DNA of 64,000 nt from UBA8199 sp964507045 (GCA_964507045.1 CAZDOO010000001.1:91102-155101), one strand, 5' to 3'; shown: positions 43,090 to 53,610, counted from the stretch's first letter. A program made the numbers and translations. The notes: generated by a model not told the origin, from the letters alone.

Positions 43090-43428
43090 TCATTCAACCC
43101 TTTGACTGTCGTAGCGTATCCCGACAATTGACGCGGGCAGGACAAGAACCGATACGATGACCGCCCTGACCAGCCACGAGCAAGCGTTTGTAGCAAGCTC
43201 ACGCCCAGCCCACTTTGACCTGCCCTCCGGCACCCCATGCGCGGCTTGTTTGAAAGCTGGACGAATGGTTACCTCCGCCAGTTGCGGCCAGTTGGTCTGT
43301 GCAAGGCCGGAGACATTGCCGGCCGCGTGAAAAAACCGCGCGTCGCTAATGACGGTCAAGCCCGGCAGCGTCGGCTTGACCAGCACTGAGCCAATGCTTC
43401 GCGACCATGCATGCAACGATATGCGGTA
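43090..43428 (-). pseudogene. Possible remnant of a set-A/B-type anchored exported protein gene
   Basis: The minus-strand frame ending at 43090 encodes about 112 residues that finish with a hydrophobic helix (WLVRAVIVSVLVLPASIVGI) and a short charged tail. Near residue 28 it has VISDARFFHAAGN. Both features resemble the set A protein (SDRRF; VRVVIVSVGVLAPLF) and set B protein (DDSRFAY). No start codon or signal peptide is present, and upstream sequence is repetitive, so this is probably a truncated copy. The similarity is short and judged by eye. Confidence 0.4.
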
Positions 43429-43823
43429 CTGGGAAGCCAAAGACGCCCGCCATGAAGTTGAGAGTTGAGGATTGGCGGGGCGCTTTCGGGGGCCTGTTTG
43501 CCGTTCGCCGGGCCCAAGCCAGGGCATAACTCTCCCCCCGGCTCTAACCCGCAGCCTTGCCCCGCCATTTTGCTTCTGGCCATAGAAGTTCCCGGTTCCC
43601 GGCAGCCTGCTCTGCTGTCGCCACATTACAGTCGTTATTCGCAGGCACATCCATACCGGACTTTGATTACACCAAGGGTCCGGCGCCGTTCTGTTCATTG
43701 CAGGGTCAAATACGGGGCAGGGGAGGAGCAGGTGCCGGCGGTTGGAGCGCCAGAACGTCCCTACACAGTAGACGCCGGGCTTGATCACGTTCAGCCCAAG
43801 CGGTTCCTTGGCACCGCACCGCG

Positions 43824-43915
43824 TGTACAAGGGGTGCACACCGGATGCACAGGGGTTGCACAAGGGCTTTTCCCTCGTACTTCCGGCGAGCATCCCATGT
43901 ACACCCCTTGTACAC
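43824..43915. repeat. 11-bp-period array with inverted partner
   Basis: Four units of consensus TGYACAMSGGN at 43824, 43835, 43846 and 43857 (TGTACAAGGGG, TGCACACCGGA, TGCACAGGGGT, TGCACAAGGGC), followed at 43898-43915 by TGTACACCCCTTGTACAC, the inverse of the first unit and a half. The layout, tandem 11-mers facing an inverted copy, is like the other 11-bp elements. Confidence 0.8.
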
Positions 43916-44133
43916 GGCCTGCCTATGACCCTCCGGGAGCGCTGGCATCCCTGCCGGCGTCTGGTGGCAAGGGAAGCACGCCGGCAGGGGTGCCGACGCT
44001 CCCGGGGGGCCGGTTCATGGGCGCAATGCGTGAATGAGGTTCGGGGCGTTCTCTCCCTTCCCTCTGCGCGTCGCGGGGAGAGAATCCCCCCAAAGAAGTT
44101 TTCGCGCTTTGAACCCCTGAACCTCTGTGAGGC

Positions 44134-44225
44134 AACATCCAACAACCAACATCCAACCTTCAACCTCCAAGGGCCTCGCTTCGGTCCATCATTGGCTGTT
44201 GGGCGTTCGAGGTTGGAGGTTGACC
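44134..44225. repeat. 7-bp-period array with inverted partner
   Basis: AACATCC, AACAACC, AACATCC, AACCTTC, AACCTCC at 44134-44168, then GTTCGAG, GTTGGAG, GTTGACC at 44205-44225 in the opposite sense. The two arrays can pair as a hairpin with a loop of about 36 nt. Confidence 0.75.
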
Positions 44226-44374
44226 GCCGCAGTCCGGAAGGGGTTTTGTGAGATGCGCCGCCAGGGGGCCCGGAAGCGCACGTGGTTCGACCAAGGACAC
44301 GTCTGGCTGGTAAAGACGTCTCGCCGAGGCGTCCGCCCCAAAACAGATGTTTCAGCGAGATGTCTCTGCCAGGC

Positions 44375-44782
44375 TTACCGGTGCTCCCAAAGCCCGGTCT
44401 CGCGCCGCAGTTTCTCCAACAGCCGGGCATCGGCGGCAGGGAACGCGTAATCCTGCAACTCCTCAGCGCACACCCATCGAAGAGCGGCGCAACCCAGCGG
44501 CTGCGGCTCGTGCCGCACCCAGCGGCAACGATAGAACTTCAGGTGCACGGTCTTGTCCGGGTAGGCGTGCGTCAGGCTCTCCACCAGTTCCTCCACGGCT
44601 GCCTCGACCCCCAGCTCCTCGCGCAGTTCGCGCGCCAGGCAGGCCTCGAACGTCTCCCCGGCCTCGCGCTTGCCCCCGGGAAACTCCCACAGCCCGCCCA
44701 AATGGGCGTCGGCGTGGCGCTGGGTGATGAGCAGCTTGCCGTCGCGGAATAGCAGGGCGGCGGCGACATCAATGACGGGCAT
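44375..44782 (-). CDS. MutT-like Nudix hydrolase
   Basis: A 135-residue Nudix protein. The Nudix box GGKREAGETFEACLARELREELGV is intact (Gx5Ex7REUxEExGU pattern) near residues 36-58. The start VIDVAAALLFRDGKLLITQR and tail WVCAEELQDYAFPAADARLL match 8-oxo-dGTP diphosphatases, which clean oxidised nucleotides from the pool. ATG 44782 is chosen because the protein then begins at the first conserved strand. It lies 124 bp downstream of ugd across a stretch of 8/9-bp-period repeats. Confidence 0.9.
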   Translation of the reverse strand: MPVIDVAAALLFRDGKLLITQRHADAHLGGLWEFPGGKREAGETFEACLARELREELGVEAAVEELVESLTHAYPDKTVHLKFYRCRWVRHEPQPLGCAALRWVCAEELQDYAFPAADARLLEKLRRETGLWEHR

Positions 44783-44906
44783 AGGAGTTGACTGGGTTAA
44801 AGGGGTTGAATAGGTGAAGAAAGGCCGCACCAGTTCCAGCGTCAGAGTCCCGTCCCTTAACCTATTTAACGCCTTCAACTTACTTAACTTACTTAACCCA
44901 TTTCCC

Positions 44907-46196
44907 TCAGCGCCCGATGCTCTTATAGATGAAGCCCAGGCGCTCCATTTCGGCCAGGTCAAAGAGGTTGCGGCCATCGAACAGGATGGGGTGGGAGAGC
45001 GATTTGCGGGCGCGTTCGAGGTCGAGCCGCTTGAATTCGTCCCATTCGGTGGCGATGACCAGCGCATCGCAGCCCTCGGCGACTGCGTTCATGTCCTCGA
45101 CGAAAGTGACGTCCTTCAGCACGGTCTTGGCCTTTTCCATCGCTTTGGGGTCGTGGACGCGCAAGCGGGCACCCTCCTTTTGGAGGCGGTGGCAAAGCTC
45201 CAGGGCAGGGGAGGTGCGGATGTCGTCGGTGTTCTGCTTGAAGGCCAGGCCCAGCACGCCGATGGTCTTATCCTTGAGCACCCAGAGCGTGTCCTGAATC
45301 TTCTTCAGGAACCGGTCCATCTGGACGGCGTTGATATGCTGGACCTCCTTCAGCAGCCGGAAATCGTAGCCGATCTGCTCGGCAATCTTGATGAAGGCGC
45401 TGAGGTCCTTCGGAAAGCAGCTACCGCCGAAACCCAGCGACGCCTGCAGAAAACGCCGCCCGATGCGCTCGTCCATGCCCATGCCGTTGGCTACTTCCTG
45501 CACGTTTGCGCCGGTCGCCTCGCACAACACGGACAGGGCGTTGATGTAGGAGATCTTCAGCGCGAGAAAGGAATTGGACGCGTGCTTGATCAGCTCGGCG
45601 GAGTTGATGTCCGTGACAATCACCGGCGCATTGAACGGGGCGTAAATCTCCCGCATGGCCGCCACGGGCCGCTGCGAACGCACTCCCACCACGATCCGGT
45701 CCGGCTGCATCAGGTCCTCGACCGCAAATCCTTCGCGCAGGAACTCCGGGTTGCTGACCACGTCGAAGTCCACCGGCGTCTTGCAGTAGCGTTTGATGGT
45801 CTCGGCCACCTTGTCGCCCGTCTGGACCGGCACGGTGCTCTTGTCCACGACGATCTTGTAGCTGGTCATGGCGGCGGCGATCTCGCGGGCGACCTTCTCG
45901 AGGAAGCTCATATCCACCGAGCCGTCCGGCAATGGCGGCGTCGGCACGGCGATGAACACCACATCCGACGCCTGCACGCCTTCCGCGGTGCTGGTGGTGA
46001 AACTGAGCCGCCCGGCGGCCACATTCTTCTGGACCAGCTCCTCCAGGCCGGGCTCGTAAATGGGAATACCCCCCGCCTGCAAAACCCGCACCTTGGCGGC
46101 GTCGTTGTCAACGCACACAACCCGGTGCCCAACTTCGGCAAAACAGGTACCCGTTACCAACCCCACGTAACCTGTGCCAATGAGGGTCAGGTTCAT
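44907..46196 (-). CDS. ugd: UDP-glucose/GDP-mannose-type 6-dehydrogenase
   Basis: A 429-residue NAD-dependent enzyme that oxidises UDP-glucose to UDP-glucuronate. The N-terminal motif is GTGYVGLVTGTCFAEVGH, and the central domain has NPEFLREGFAV and NSFLALKISYINALS. The catalytic Cys motif is GFGGSCFPKD and the C-terminal UDP-binding domain has GLAFKQNTDDIRTSPAL. These are the standard UGD signatures. Its ATG overlaps the stop of the TPR-protein gene (ATGA at 46193), so the two are coupled. UDP-glucuronate would feed exopolysaccharide synthesis. Confidence 0.96.
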   Translation of the reverse strand: MNLTLIGTGYVGLVTGTCFAEVGHRVVCVDNDAAKVRVLQAGGIPIYEPGLEELVQKNVAAGRLSFTTSTAEGVQASDVVFIAVPTPPLPDGSVDMSFLEKVAREIAAAMTSYKIVVDKSTVPVQTGDKVAETIKRYCKTPVDFDVVSNPEFLREGFAVEDLMQPDRIVVGVRSQRPVAAMREIYAPFNAPVIVTDINSAELIKHASNSFLALKISYINALSVLCEATGANVQEVANGMGMDERIGRRFLQASLGFGGSCFPKDLSAFIKIAEQIGYDFRLLKEVQHINAVQMDRFLKKIQDTLWVLKDKTIGVLGLAFKQNTDDIRTSPALELCHRLQKEGARLRVHDPKAMEKAKTVLKDVTFVEDMNAVAEGCDALVIATEWDEFKRLDLERARKSLSHPILFDGRNLFDLAEMERLGFIYKSIGR

Positions 46197-46918
46197 TTGG
46201 GCTTCTCGACTTTGAGCGGCAAGGTATTGGTCGTGGCCGGCGGCGGAGCTGCGGGCGCGAACAGCTTCGGATGCTTCTGCTTCAGCTCCTCCAGCCGCAT
46301 GCGGGCTTCGTCGCCCAGGGAGCCGTAGGCATCGGTGCGCTCGACATCCTCGAAGAACTTGCGCGCCTGCTCGGGCTCATTCTGCGCCTCGTGCAAGCGG
46401 CCCAGGGCGAAGCGGGCCTGGGACAGGGCGCTGTCGCCCGGGCGGCGGTCAACCAATTCCTTGTAGGCGGCCATGGCCTCACGGCTCTGCCCCTGGCTCT
46501 CCAGGCAAGCGCCAATCCCCAGCATGGCCTCTCCTACGAACGCGCTGCCCGGGTGCTCCCGCCGAAACCGCTCGAACTGCGCCTTCGCTTCCGGATACTT
46601 GCCTTCCCCAAACAAGCTGCCCGCCGCCAGCAACACCGCGCGTTCCCCGGCGCGGGTCTTCGGGTAGGTGGCGGCAACTTTCAGATACGCCTCGGCCGTG
46701 CTGGCGGCGCCGCCAGTGCCCATCAACTGGGGCATGGAGACCTGCGATATCGCCTGGCTGGCGGCGGCTTCGGTCTCATTCTGGCGGTAGAGGAAGAAGC
46801 TCACAATCAAGCCTGCGATCAGCAGGATCGCCGCGCCCCAAAGGACTTGCTTCTTGTTCGCTTCGAACCACGCCCAGGCCTTGTGCGAGACCGGCAATTG
46901 CTCAACAGTAGATTCCAT
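46193..46918 (-). CDS. Membrane-anchored TPR protein (YfgM-like)
   Basis: A 241-residue protein from ATG 46918. An N-terminal cytosolic segment is followed by a membrane helix (about 25-45, LWGAAILLIAGLIVSFFLY) and then about five tetratricopeptide repeats (AEAYLKVAATYPKTRAGERA, EAKAQFERFRREHPGSAF, EAMAAYKELVDRRPGDSAL, QARKFFEDVERTD). The C-terminus is Pro/Ala/Thr rich. The layout fits the YfgM/tol-pal-associated TPR group that works in envelope protein folding or trafficking; the exact role is not known. It lies between atpC (78-bp gap) and ugd. Confidence 0.82.
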   Translation of the reverse strand: MESTVEQLPVSHKAWAWFEANKKQVLWGAAILLIAGLIVSFFLYRQNETEAAASQAISQVSMPQLMGTGGAASTAEAYLKVAATYPKTRAGERAVLLAAGSLFGEGKYPEAKAQFERFRREHPGSAFVGEAMLGIGACLESQGQSREAMAAYKELVDRRPGDSALSQARFALGRLHEAQNEPEQARKFFEDVERTDAYGSLGDEARMRLEELKQKHPKLFAPAAPPPATTNTLPLKVEKPK

Positions 46919-46996
46919 ATAGGGGGTGCAATGTTCCGTTCCCACCCGCAAAACGCAAGCCTGAAATGCCGGCCTGAAATGCCAGAATGCGGTCGG

Positions 46997-47419
46997 CTAG
47001 CGCGGGCCCTGGTTATGGCGGTGGCGCTTGAATTTCAACTGGGCAAGCGAATGGGAGAGGGACGCCTGGACCAGCGCGGCTTCGTCGGCTGAAATCTTCT
47101 CTTTCAAACGGGCCTCGGCACGGGCGCGGGCGGCTTCGGCCTTGTTCTCGTCAATGGTTTGTTCGTCGGTGGCAAAGACGGTAAGGATGGCGACGCGTTC
47201 CTGGGTAATCTCGGCGCAGCCGCCCGTGATCAACAGCCGGTCCTCCTCGTTGCCGCGCTTGGCGATGAGTTCCCCGTCCCCCATCAGGGCGATGAGCGGG
47301 GCGTGCATCGGCAGGATGCCCATCTCGCCCTCGCGGCCAGGCAGCGTGACCATCTCCACGTCCTTGGAATAGACGCGGCCGGTGGGAGTCGTGATCTCAA
47401 GTTTGAGGGGGAAGCTCAT
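46997..47419 (-). CDS. atpC: ATP synthase epsilon subunit
   Basis: A 140-residue F1 subunit with an N-terminal beta-sandwich (LEITTPTGRVYSKDVEMVTLPGREGEMGILPMHAPLIALM) and two C-terminal helices (AEAARARAEARLKEKIS) that can inhibit rotation. Length is typical (about 130-145). Its start overlaps the atpD stop (ATGA at 47416), as in most atp operons. It is the last gene of the operon. Confidence 0.96.
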   Translation of the reverse strand: MSFPLKLEITTPTGRVYSKDVEMVTLPGREGEMGILPMHAPLIALMGDGELIAKRGNEEDRLLITGGCAEITQERVAILTVFATDEQTIDENKAEAARARAEARLKEKISADEAALVQASLSHSLAQLKFKRHRHNQGPR

Positions 47420-48858
47420 TTGTCGGCTTTCCGTTTCGCAGTCTCCTTATCCTCGCCTTCCTGAATCTCTTCAATGCCACCCTTCATGTAAAAGTTGCCC
47501 TCGGGCACATCGTCGTGCTTGCCGTCGAGGATTTCCTTGAAGCCCTTGACGGTGTCGGCCACCGGGACCTGCTTGCCGGAACGGCCGGTAAACACTTCGG
47601 CGACGGAGAAGGGCTGGCTCAGGAAACGCTGAATCTTGCGGGCGCGAAAAACAGTCTGCTTATCGTCGGGCGAGAGTTCGTCCATGCCGAGAATGGCGAT
47701 GATATCCTGCAGGTCCTTGTAGCGCTGGAGGACTTTCTGCACGCCGCGGGCCACCTCGTAATGCTCCTGGCCGACGATGTCGGGCGCGAGCGCGCGCGAG
47801 GTCGAGGACAGCGGGTCCACAGCGGGATAGATGCCCAGCTCGGAGATGGCACGGTCCAGCACGATGGTGGCGTCGAGGTGCGCGAAGGTGGTGGCGGGAG
47901 CGGGGTCGGTGAGGTCGTCCGCCGGCACATAAACCGCCTGGAAGCTGGTGATGGAGCCTTTCTTGGTGGAGGTGATGCGTTCCTGCAGGTCGCCCATCTC
48001 AGCGGCGAGCGTCGGCTGATAGCCCACGGCGCTCGGGGTGCGTCCCAGCAGGGCGGAAACCTCGGAGCCGGCCTGTGAGAAGCGGAAGATGTTATCAATA
48101 AACAGCAGCACATCCTGGTTCTTGTCGTCGCGGAAATACTCGGTGATGGCCAGGCCGGACAGGCCGACGCGCAGGCGGGCGCCGGGCGGCTCGTTCATCT
48201 GGCCATAAACCAGGGCGATCTTGGACTTGCTGAGGTCCTTCTGGTTGATGACGCCGGCCTCGGACATCTCGGTGTAGAGGTCATTGCCCTCGCGGGTGCG
48301 TTCACCCACGCCGGCGAAGACCGAAACGCCGCCGTGCAGCTTGGCGATGTTGTTGATCAACTCCATGATCACGACGGTCTTGCCGACACCCGCACCGCCA
48401 AACGCGCCGACCTTGCCGCCTTTGAGGAATGGGCAGATGAGATCAATGACCTTGATGCCAGTGGTCAGGATCTGGGGGGTGGTGGATTGGTCGGTCAACG
48501 ACGGAGCCGGCCGGTGGATTGGCATGGATTTCTCCGTGACAATGGGTCCTCGTTCGTCCACGGGATTGCCGGTCACGTCAAATACACGCCCCATCACGCC
48601 CTCGCCCACCGGCATGGAGATGGGCTTGCCCGAGTCCAACGCGTCCATCCCGCGCTTGAGACCATCGGTGGTGGACATGGCGACAGCGCGAACCCAGTTG
48701 TCGCCGAGGTGTTGCTGAACTTCGAGCGTCAGCTTGGTTTTGCCCTGGAGCGGGAGGTCATATTCGATGGTCAGGGCGTTGTAGATGGCGGGGAGCTGCT
48801 TGGGGAACTCGACGTCCACCACCGGGCCGATGACTTGAACGATTTTGCCTGTGTTCAT
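47416..48858 (-). CDS. atpD: ATP synthase beta subunit
   Basis: A 480-residue catalytic F1 subunit. The P-loop GGAGVGKTV is at about 154-162, followed by GERTREGNDLY, VALVYGQMNEPPGARLRVGLSGLTI-like sequence, and the ALLGRTPSAVGYQPTLA and DDLTDPAPATTFAHLDA signatures. The C-terminal DELSPDDKQTV replaces the usual DELSEEDKL. All residues expected for ATP synthesis are present. It is followed by atpC with an ATGA overlap and preceded by atpG (38-bp gap). Confidence 0.98.
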   Translation of the reverse strand: MNTGKIVQVIGPVVDVEFPKQLPAIYNALTIEYDLPLQGKTKLTLEVQQHLGDNWVRAVAMSTTDGLKRGMDALDSGKPISMPVGEGVMGRVFDVTGNPVDERGPIVTEKSMPIHRPAPSLTDQSTTPQILTTGIKVIDLICPFLKGGKVGAFGGAGVGKTVVIMELINNIAKLHGGVSVFAGVGERTREGNDLYTEMSEAGVINQKDLSKSKIALVYGQMNEPPGARLRVGLSGLAITEYFRDDKNQDVLLFIDNIFRFSQAGSEVSALLGRTPSAVGYQPTLAAEMGDLQERITSTKKGSITSFQAVYVPADDLTDPAPATTFAHLDATIVLDRAISELGIYPAVDPLSSTSRALAPDIVGQEHYEVARGVQKVLQRYKDLQDIIAILGMDELSPDDKQTVFRARKIQRFLSQPFSVAEVFTGRSGKQVPVADTVKGFKEILDGKHDDVPEGNFYMKGGIEEIQEGEDKETAKRKADK

Positions 48859-48896
48859 GCGTATGAATGGTTGCTAAAGCTGTGAGCGTCGTGTGG

Positions 48897-49775
48897 TTAT
48901 CCGAGAGCCATGGCGGCGCTGGAAATTTCGAGGAGTTCCTTGGTGATCGCGGCCTGGCGCATTTTATTGTATTCGAGCGTGAGTTGCTTGACCAGTTGGT
49001 TGGCATTGTCCGTGGCGTTTTTCATCGCCACCATGCGGGCGCTGTGCTCGCTGGCCTTCGCTTCCAGCAGCAGCTGCCCGATACGGAAATCGAGGAAGTA
49101 GAGCACCAGCCGGTCCATAACCGTGGCGGCGTCCGGCTCGAAAAGGAAGTCGATGGGCTCCGGTTTGTCGGGGGCGGCAGCGGGTTGGGCACCCGCCTCG
49201 GCCAGCAGGCTCTCCGCGGACCCCATGGGCAGGAACAGGCGCAGATCGGGCCGCTGGGAGAGAGTGTTGATGAAACGCGTGTAGAGCACATCAACGGCAT
49301 CCGTTTCGCCCTTGAGAAACATGTCCTGGGCGAAGCGTGAGATCACCTGAGACTCCGCGAACGTCGGGGTGTCATGGTAGGCAAACTCGGCCACCAGCTT
49401 GCGCCGGGTCCGGGCGATGAACTGCGCCGCTCTCCGGCCGACGGCAATGAACTGGGTGGTCGCAGTATCGTACTTGGAGGCTTCGCGAAACAGATTCGAG
49501 TTCAGGGCGCCGCACAGGCCCTTATCCGTGCTTACGAGGATCACGGTGCGCTTTCGTGCTTCGCGCGTTTCCATCAGCGGATGGCGGTAGTCGCTGGTCG
49601 CCACTGCCAGGTGTCCCATAATCTGGCCCGCCATGGCGGCGAAAGGCCGGAAATTGAGGGCGCCCTGCTGGGCTTTGAGCATTTTCGACGATGCCACCAT
49701 CTGCATGGCCTTGGTGATCTGGGCCGTGCTCTTGACCGACCTGATGCGGCGGCGGATGTCGCGGGTGCTGGGCAT
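48897..49775 (-). CDS. atpG: ATP synthase gamma subunit
   Basis: A 292-residue rotor subunit. The N-terminal helix RDIRRRIRSVKSTAQITKAMQMV and C-terminal helix MVAMKNATDNANQLVKQLTLEYNKMRQAAITKELLEI form the coiled-coil shaft, and the middle has the signature STDKGLCGALNSNLFR. A Pro/Ala-rich insert near residues 190-205 is slightly longer than usual. It lies between atpA and atpD in the operon. Confidence 0.96.
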   Translation of the reverse strand: MPSTRDIRRRIRSVKSTAQITKAMQMVASSKMLKAQQGALNFRPFAAMAGQIMGHLAVATSDYRHPLMETREARKRTVILVSTDKGLCGALNSNLFREASKYDTATTQFIAVGRRAAQFIARTRRKLVAEFAYHDTPTFAESQVISRFAQDMFLKGETDAVDVLYTRFINTLSQRPDLRLFLPMGSAESLLAEAGAQPAAAPDKPEPIDFLFEPDAATVMDRLVLYFLDFRIGQLLLEAKASEHSARMVAMKNATDNANQLVKQLTLEYNKMRQAAITKELLEISSAAMALG

Positions 49776-49809
49776 TAGAAGTGCAAAATGTGGAGTGCGA
49801 AGTGCGGAA

Positions 49810-51342
<1,533 letters not shown>

Positions 51343-51370
51343 ATCTGTGTTGTCGGATTACAAAAGGGAA

Positions 51371-51763
51371 CTAGAAGCTGGTTTCCAGCTCGGCCAACCG
51401 GGCCCGGACACTGCCGTCAAAAACGTTGCTGCCCACCTGCACCCGCAGGCCGCCAATCAGACTGGAGTTCTGGCTGAACGCGAAGATCAGCCCCTGACCA
51501 TAACGGCGTGTCAGGTTCCCCCGGATTGCGGCCTGTTGCGGCTCGGCCAGCGGCACGGGGCTCTCGACGCGGGCGGTGCGGCGGTCGAGGTCCAGCTTCA
51601 CCAGCCGGTGGAAGTGGGAAAGGAGGGCGAGGTAACCGCGGGGTTTGCTGGCGAGCACCCGCTGCACAACCCGGCGCACTTTGGCCTCGTCCAGCAACCC
51701 GTCCATACGGCAGGCGCGAAACAGCTGCTTCGCTTCGCGACGGGCTTGTTTGGAGACTTTCAC
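51371..51763 (-). CDS. atpH: ATP synthase delta subunit, short form
   Basis: A 130-residue protein in the atpH position between atpF and atpA. The C-terminal part is recognisably delta (VESPVPLAEPQQAAIRGNLTRRYG, SSLIGGLRVQVGSNVFDGSVRARLAELE), including the IGGLRVQVGS motif. The N-terminal helical domain is only about 65 residues instead of about 105, so the protein is some 50 residues shorter than usual. It starts with GTG at 51763. It should still join F1 to the b-subunit stalk. Confidence 0.88.
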   Translation of the reverse strand: MKVSKQARREAKQLFRACRMDGLLDEAKVRRVVQRVLASKPRGYLALLSHFHRLVKLDLDRRTARVESPVPLAEPQQAAIRGNLTRRYGQGLIFAFSQNSSLIGGLRVQVGSNVFDGSVRARLAELETSF

Positions 51764-51796
51764 GGCGTAAGCTTAGGGCGTCACAGTGCCGGGCGA

Positions 51797-52348
51797 TCAG
51801 GCCGCCAGTTCCCGGTTGGTTTCTTCGGCCAGGCGCTTCTGGTCTTCGAGGGTCAGCACTTTGCCGGTCACTTTCGCGGTCGTGGCCACGACCAGCCGGC
51901 CCACCTCGCGGCGCAGTTCGCCCAGCATGCGTTCGTGCTCGGCCTGGGTTGCCTGCCGGGCCTTTTCCACGATGGACTGGGCGGCGGCGATGGCTTTCTG
52001 GGTTTCGTGCTCCTGCACTTTGGCGGCGGCGGCGCGGGCCTCTTCGATCATCCGGGCGGCCTCCTGGCCGGCCTGGACCATCATTTCACGAGTCTTGGCC
52101 TGGGTGTTGGCCAGCTCCTGCTTGATCTTCTCGGCATTGTCCAGGCTTTCCTTGATGCGCTTCTTGCGCTCCTCCAGCACGGCCAGGATGGGCTTGTAGG
52201 CGTAGCGCTGGAGCACGAACGCCACGATGGCGAAGCAGATGCACTGGGAAATAAAATGCGGCAGGTCCACGCCGAACCGCGTGGCGGTGTCCCGGGCCAT
52301 CTGGCCCAGGTCGCCGCCAATGCTGCCGAGGAAAAAAGGCGATTGCAT
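51797..52348 (-). CDS. atpF: ATP synthase b subunit
   Basis: A 183-residue stalk subunit with one N-terminal membrane helix (FISQCICFAIVAFVLQRYAY) and a long charged helix (VLEERKKRIKESLDNAEKIKQELANTQAK to the end). ATG 52348 is preferred over an in-frame TTG at 52363. It lies between atpE (54-bp gap) and atpH (33-bp gap). Confidence 0.95.
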   Translation of the reverse strand: MQSPFFLGSIGGDLGQMARDTATRFGVDLPHFISQCICFAIVAFVLQRYAYKPILAVLEERKKRIKESLDNAEKIKQELANTQAKTREMMVQAGQEAARMIEEARAAAAKVQEHETQKAIAAAQSIVEKARQATQAEHERMLGELRREVGRLVVATTAKVTGKVLTLEDQKRLAEETNRELAA

Positions 52349-52402
52349 AATAAAGCGGGGCAAAAGCCGGGCGCGGAGCCGCCAGGGCTCCGCGCCGGGG
52401 TG

Positions 52403-52615
52403 TTACTTCACGAGGAAGATGGCGTAGAACACGATGGCTTCCGCAAAGGCGATCGCCAGGATCGCCTGCACCAGGATCTTGGTCGAAGCGCCGGGATTGC
52501 GTCCCACCGCCTCGGAGGCCTTCATGCCGATGAATCCCACGCCGATGGCCGCGCCGAGCGCCGCCAGGCCGACGTGCAGGTTCCCGCTCATCTCTGCCAA
52601 CATTGGCATTAACAT
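52403..52615 (-). CDS. atpE: ATP synthase c subunit
   Basis: A 70-residue hairpin of two membrane helices with the loop EAVGRNPGA. The essential carboxylate is the Glu in IAFAEAIVFYAIF in helix 2. The residues after it (AI) lack the Ser/Thr that normally marks sodium-binding rings, so proton coupling is more likely. Two in-frame ATGs (52615, 52606) are possible starts. Downstream of atpB. Confidence 0.95.
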   Translation of the reverse strand: MLMPMLAEMSGNLHVGLAALGAAIGVGFIGMKASEAVGRNPGASTKILVQAILAIAFAEAIVFYAIFLVK

Positions 52616-52686
52616 ATGTCTATTACCTTTCTGTTGCTCAACGGCCCCCGCGAGTGAACACGGTCTGACCGCTGAAATTCATTGTC

Positions 52687-53610
52687 TTAGTGTTCGCTTC
52701 CCCCCGGCGATTCCTCGTGCGCGCAGATCAGCATCGTAAACACTGCGGTCAGCAGCATGAAGACCAGCGCCTGCACTACGCCCACGAGCAGCTCCATGAA
52801 ATAAAACGGCACGGGCAGCAACCAGCCCAGCCCCGGTACGAGCTTGGTCATGGCCTCCAGCATATTTTCCCCGGCAAAGATATTGCCGTAGAGACGAAAG
52901 CTCAGCGAGATCGGCCGGAAAAGGATGGACAGCACCTCCAGGAAGCCGACCAGGAAGAACACCACGATCATCAGATACTTCATCAGGCCGGCGGTATCCC
53001 CCTTGGGGCCAAACAGATCGAGGAACATGCCTTTGACGCCGACGGATTGCAGGGCCCAGACAATCCAGCAGACGAAGAAGATCATCGCCATCGCGAAGGT
53101 CATGTTCAGGTCGGCATTGCCGCCGCGCAACAGCGGGTTGGTGACATGGAACCCATCCGGAGCCTGAATTCCCCAGCCGATGCTGCCGACGCCCGGCAGC
53201 AGCCCAAACCAATTCGTGAACAGAATGAAGATGAACACCGTGGCAAAGAACCAGAACGTCCTCTTCACCAGTTTGGCGCCAATGATGCCCTCCAGAAAAC
53301 TGTGCAGCGTTTCCACCAGCCACTCCCAGAAGTTTTGCGCCCCATCGGGGGCGAGCTGCATCCGGCGCGTCGCCAGCCGCGCCAGGACGATCAACCCCAG
53401 CGCCACCACCCACGTCACGACCATCGAGCTGGAGACAAACGAAGCCCCGTTGGCGCCGAGCTTGGGAGCGTCGGCGGGCAGGCCGTGCTCCTCGGCGTGG
53501 GCTGCCTGGGCCTCAACGCCCGCTGCCGCTGACTGCGGTTCGGCGGCCAGGCTGGGCAGTGCTACGCCTGCCAGCCAGAACGACATTAAAATGTAACTGA
53601 TCAATCGCAT
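52687..53610 (-). CDS. atpB: ATP synthase a subunit
   Basis: A 307-residue multi-pass proton-channel subunit. The conserved helix with the essential Arg reads ISLSFRLYGNIFAGENMLEA and the last helices are PVPFYFMELLVGVVQALVFMLLTAVF. The N-terminal 60 residues include a hydrophobic segment resembling a signal peptide (LISYILMSFWLAGVALPSLA) and an Ala-rich periplasmic extension. First gene of the atp operon; no atpI gene is seen upstream. Confidence 0.95.
   Translation of the reverse strand: MRLISYILMSFWLAGVALPSLAAEPQSAAAGVEAQAAHAEEHGLPADAPKLGANGASFVSSSMVVTWVVALGLIVLARLATRRMQLAPDGAQNFWEWLVETLHSFLEGIIGAKLVKRTFWFFATVFIFILFTNWFGLLPGVGSIGWGIQAPDGFHVTNPLLRGGNADLNMTFAMAMIFFVCWIVWALQSVGVKGMFLDLFGPKGDTAGLMKYLMIVVFFLVGFLEVLSILFRPISLSFRLYGNIFAGENMLEAMTKLVPGLGWLLPVPFYFMELLVGVVQALVFMLLTAVFTMLICAHEESPGGSEH

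Larger units (their letters stand above)
42641..44374. other. Repeat-rich gap with one probable gene remnant
   Basis: About 1.7 kb between the response regulator and the MutT-like gene. Apart from the remnant at 43090-43428 I see no coding sequence. It contains an 8-bp-period imperfect inverted repeat (42952-43016), an 11-bp-period array with an inverted partner (43824-43915) and a 7-bp-period inverted array (44134-44225). A long minus-strand frame (to 44430) crosses all of these and is not a credible gene. Confidence 0.55.

Noticed and set aside
43429..44430. Long minus-strand open frame (part of a 446-codon frame)
   Set aside because: It crosses several short-period repeats, has no ribosome-binding site or domain, and overlaps the MutT-like gene; only its last 112 codons look like former coding sequence.
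44814..46328. 504-codon plus-strand frame opposite ugd
   Set aside because: Antisense shadow; ugd has complete catalytic motifs on the other strand.
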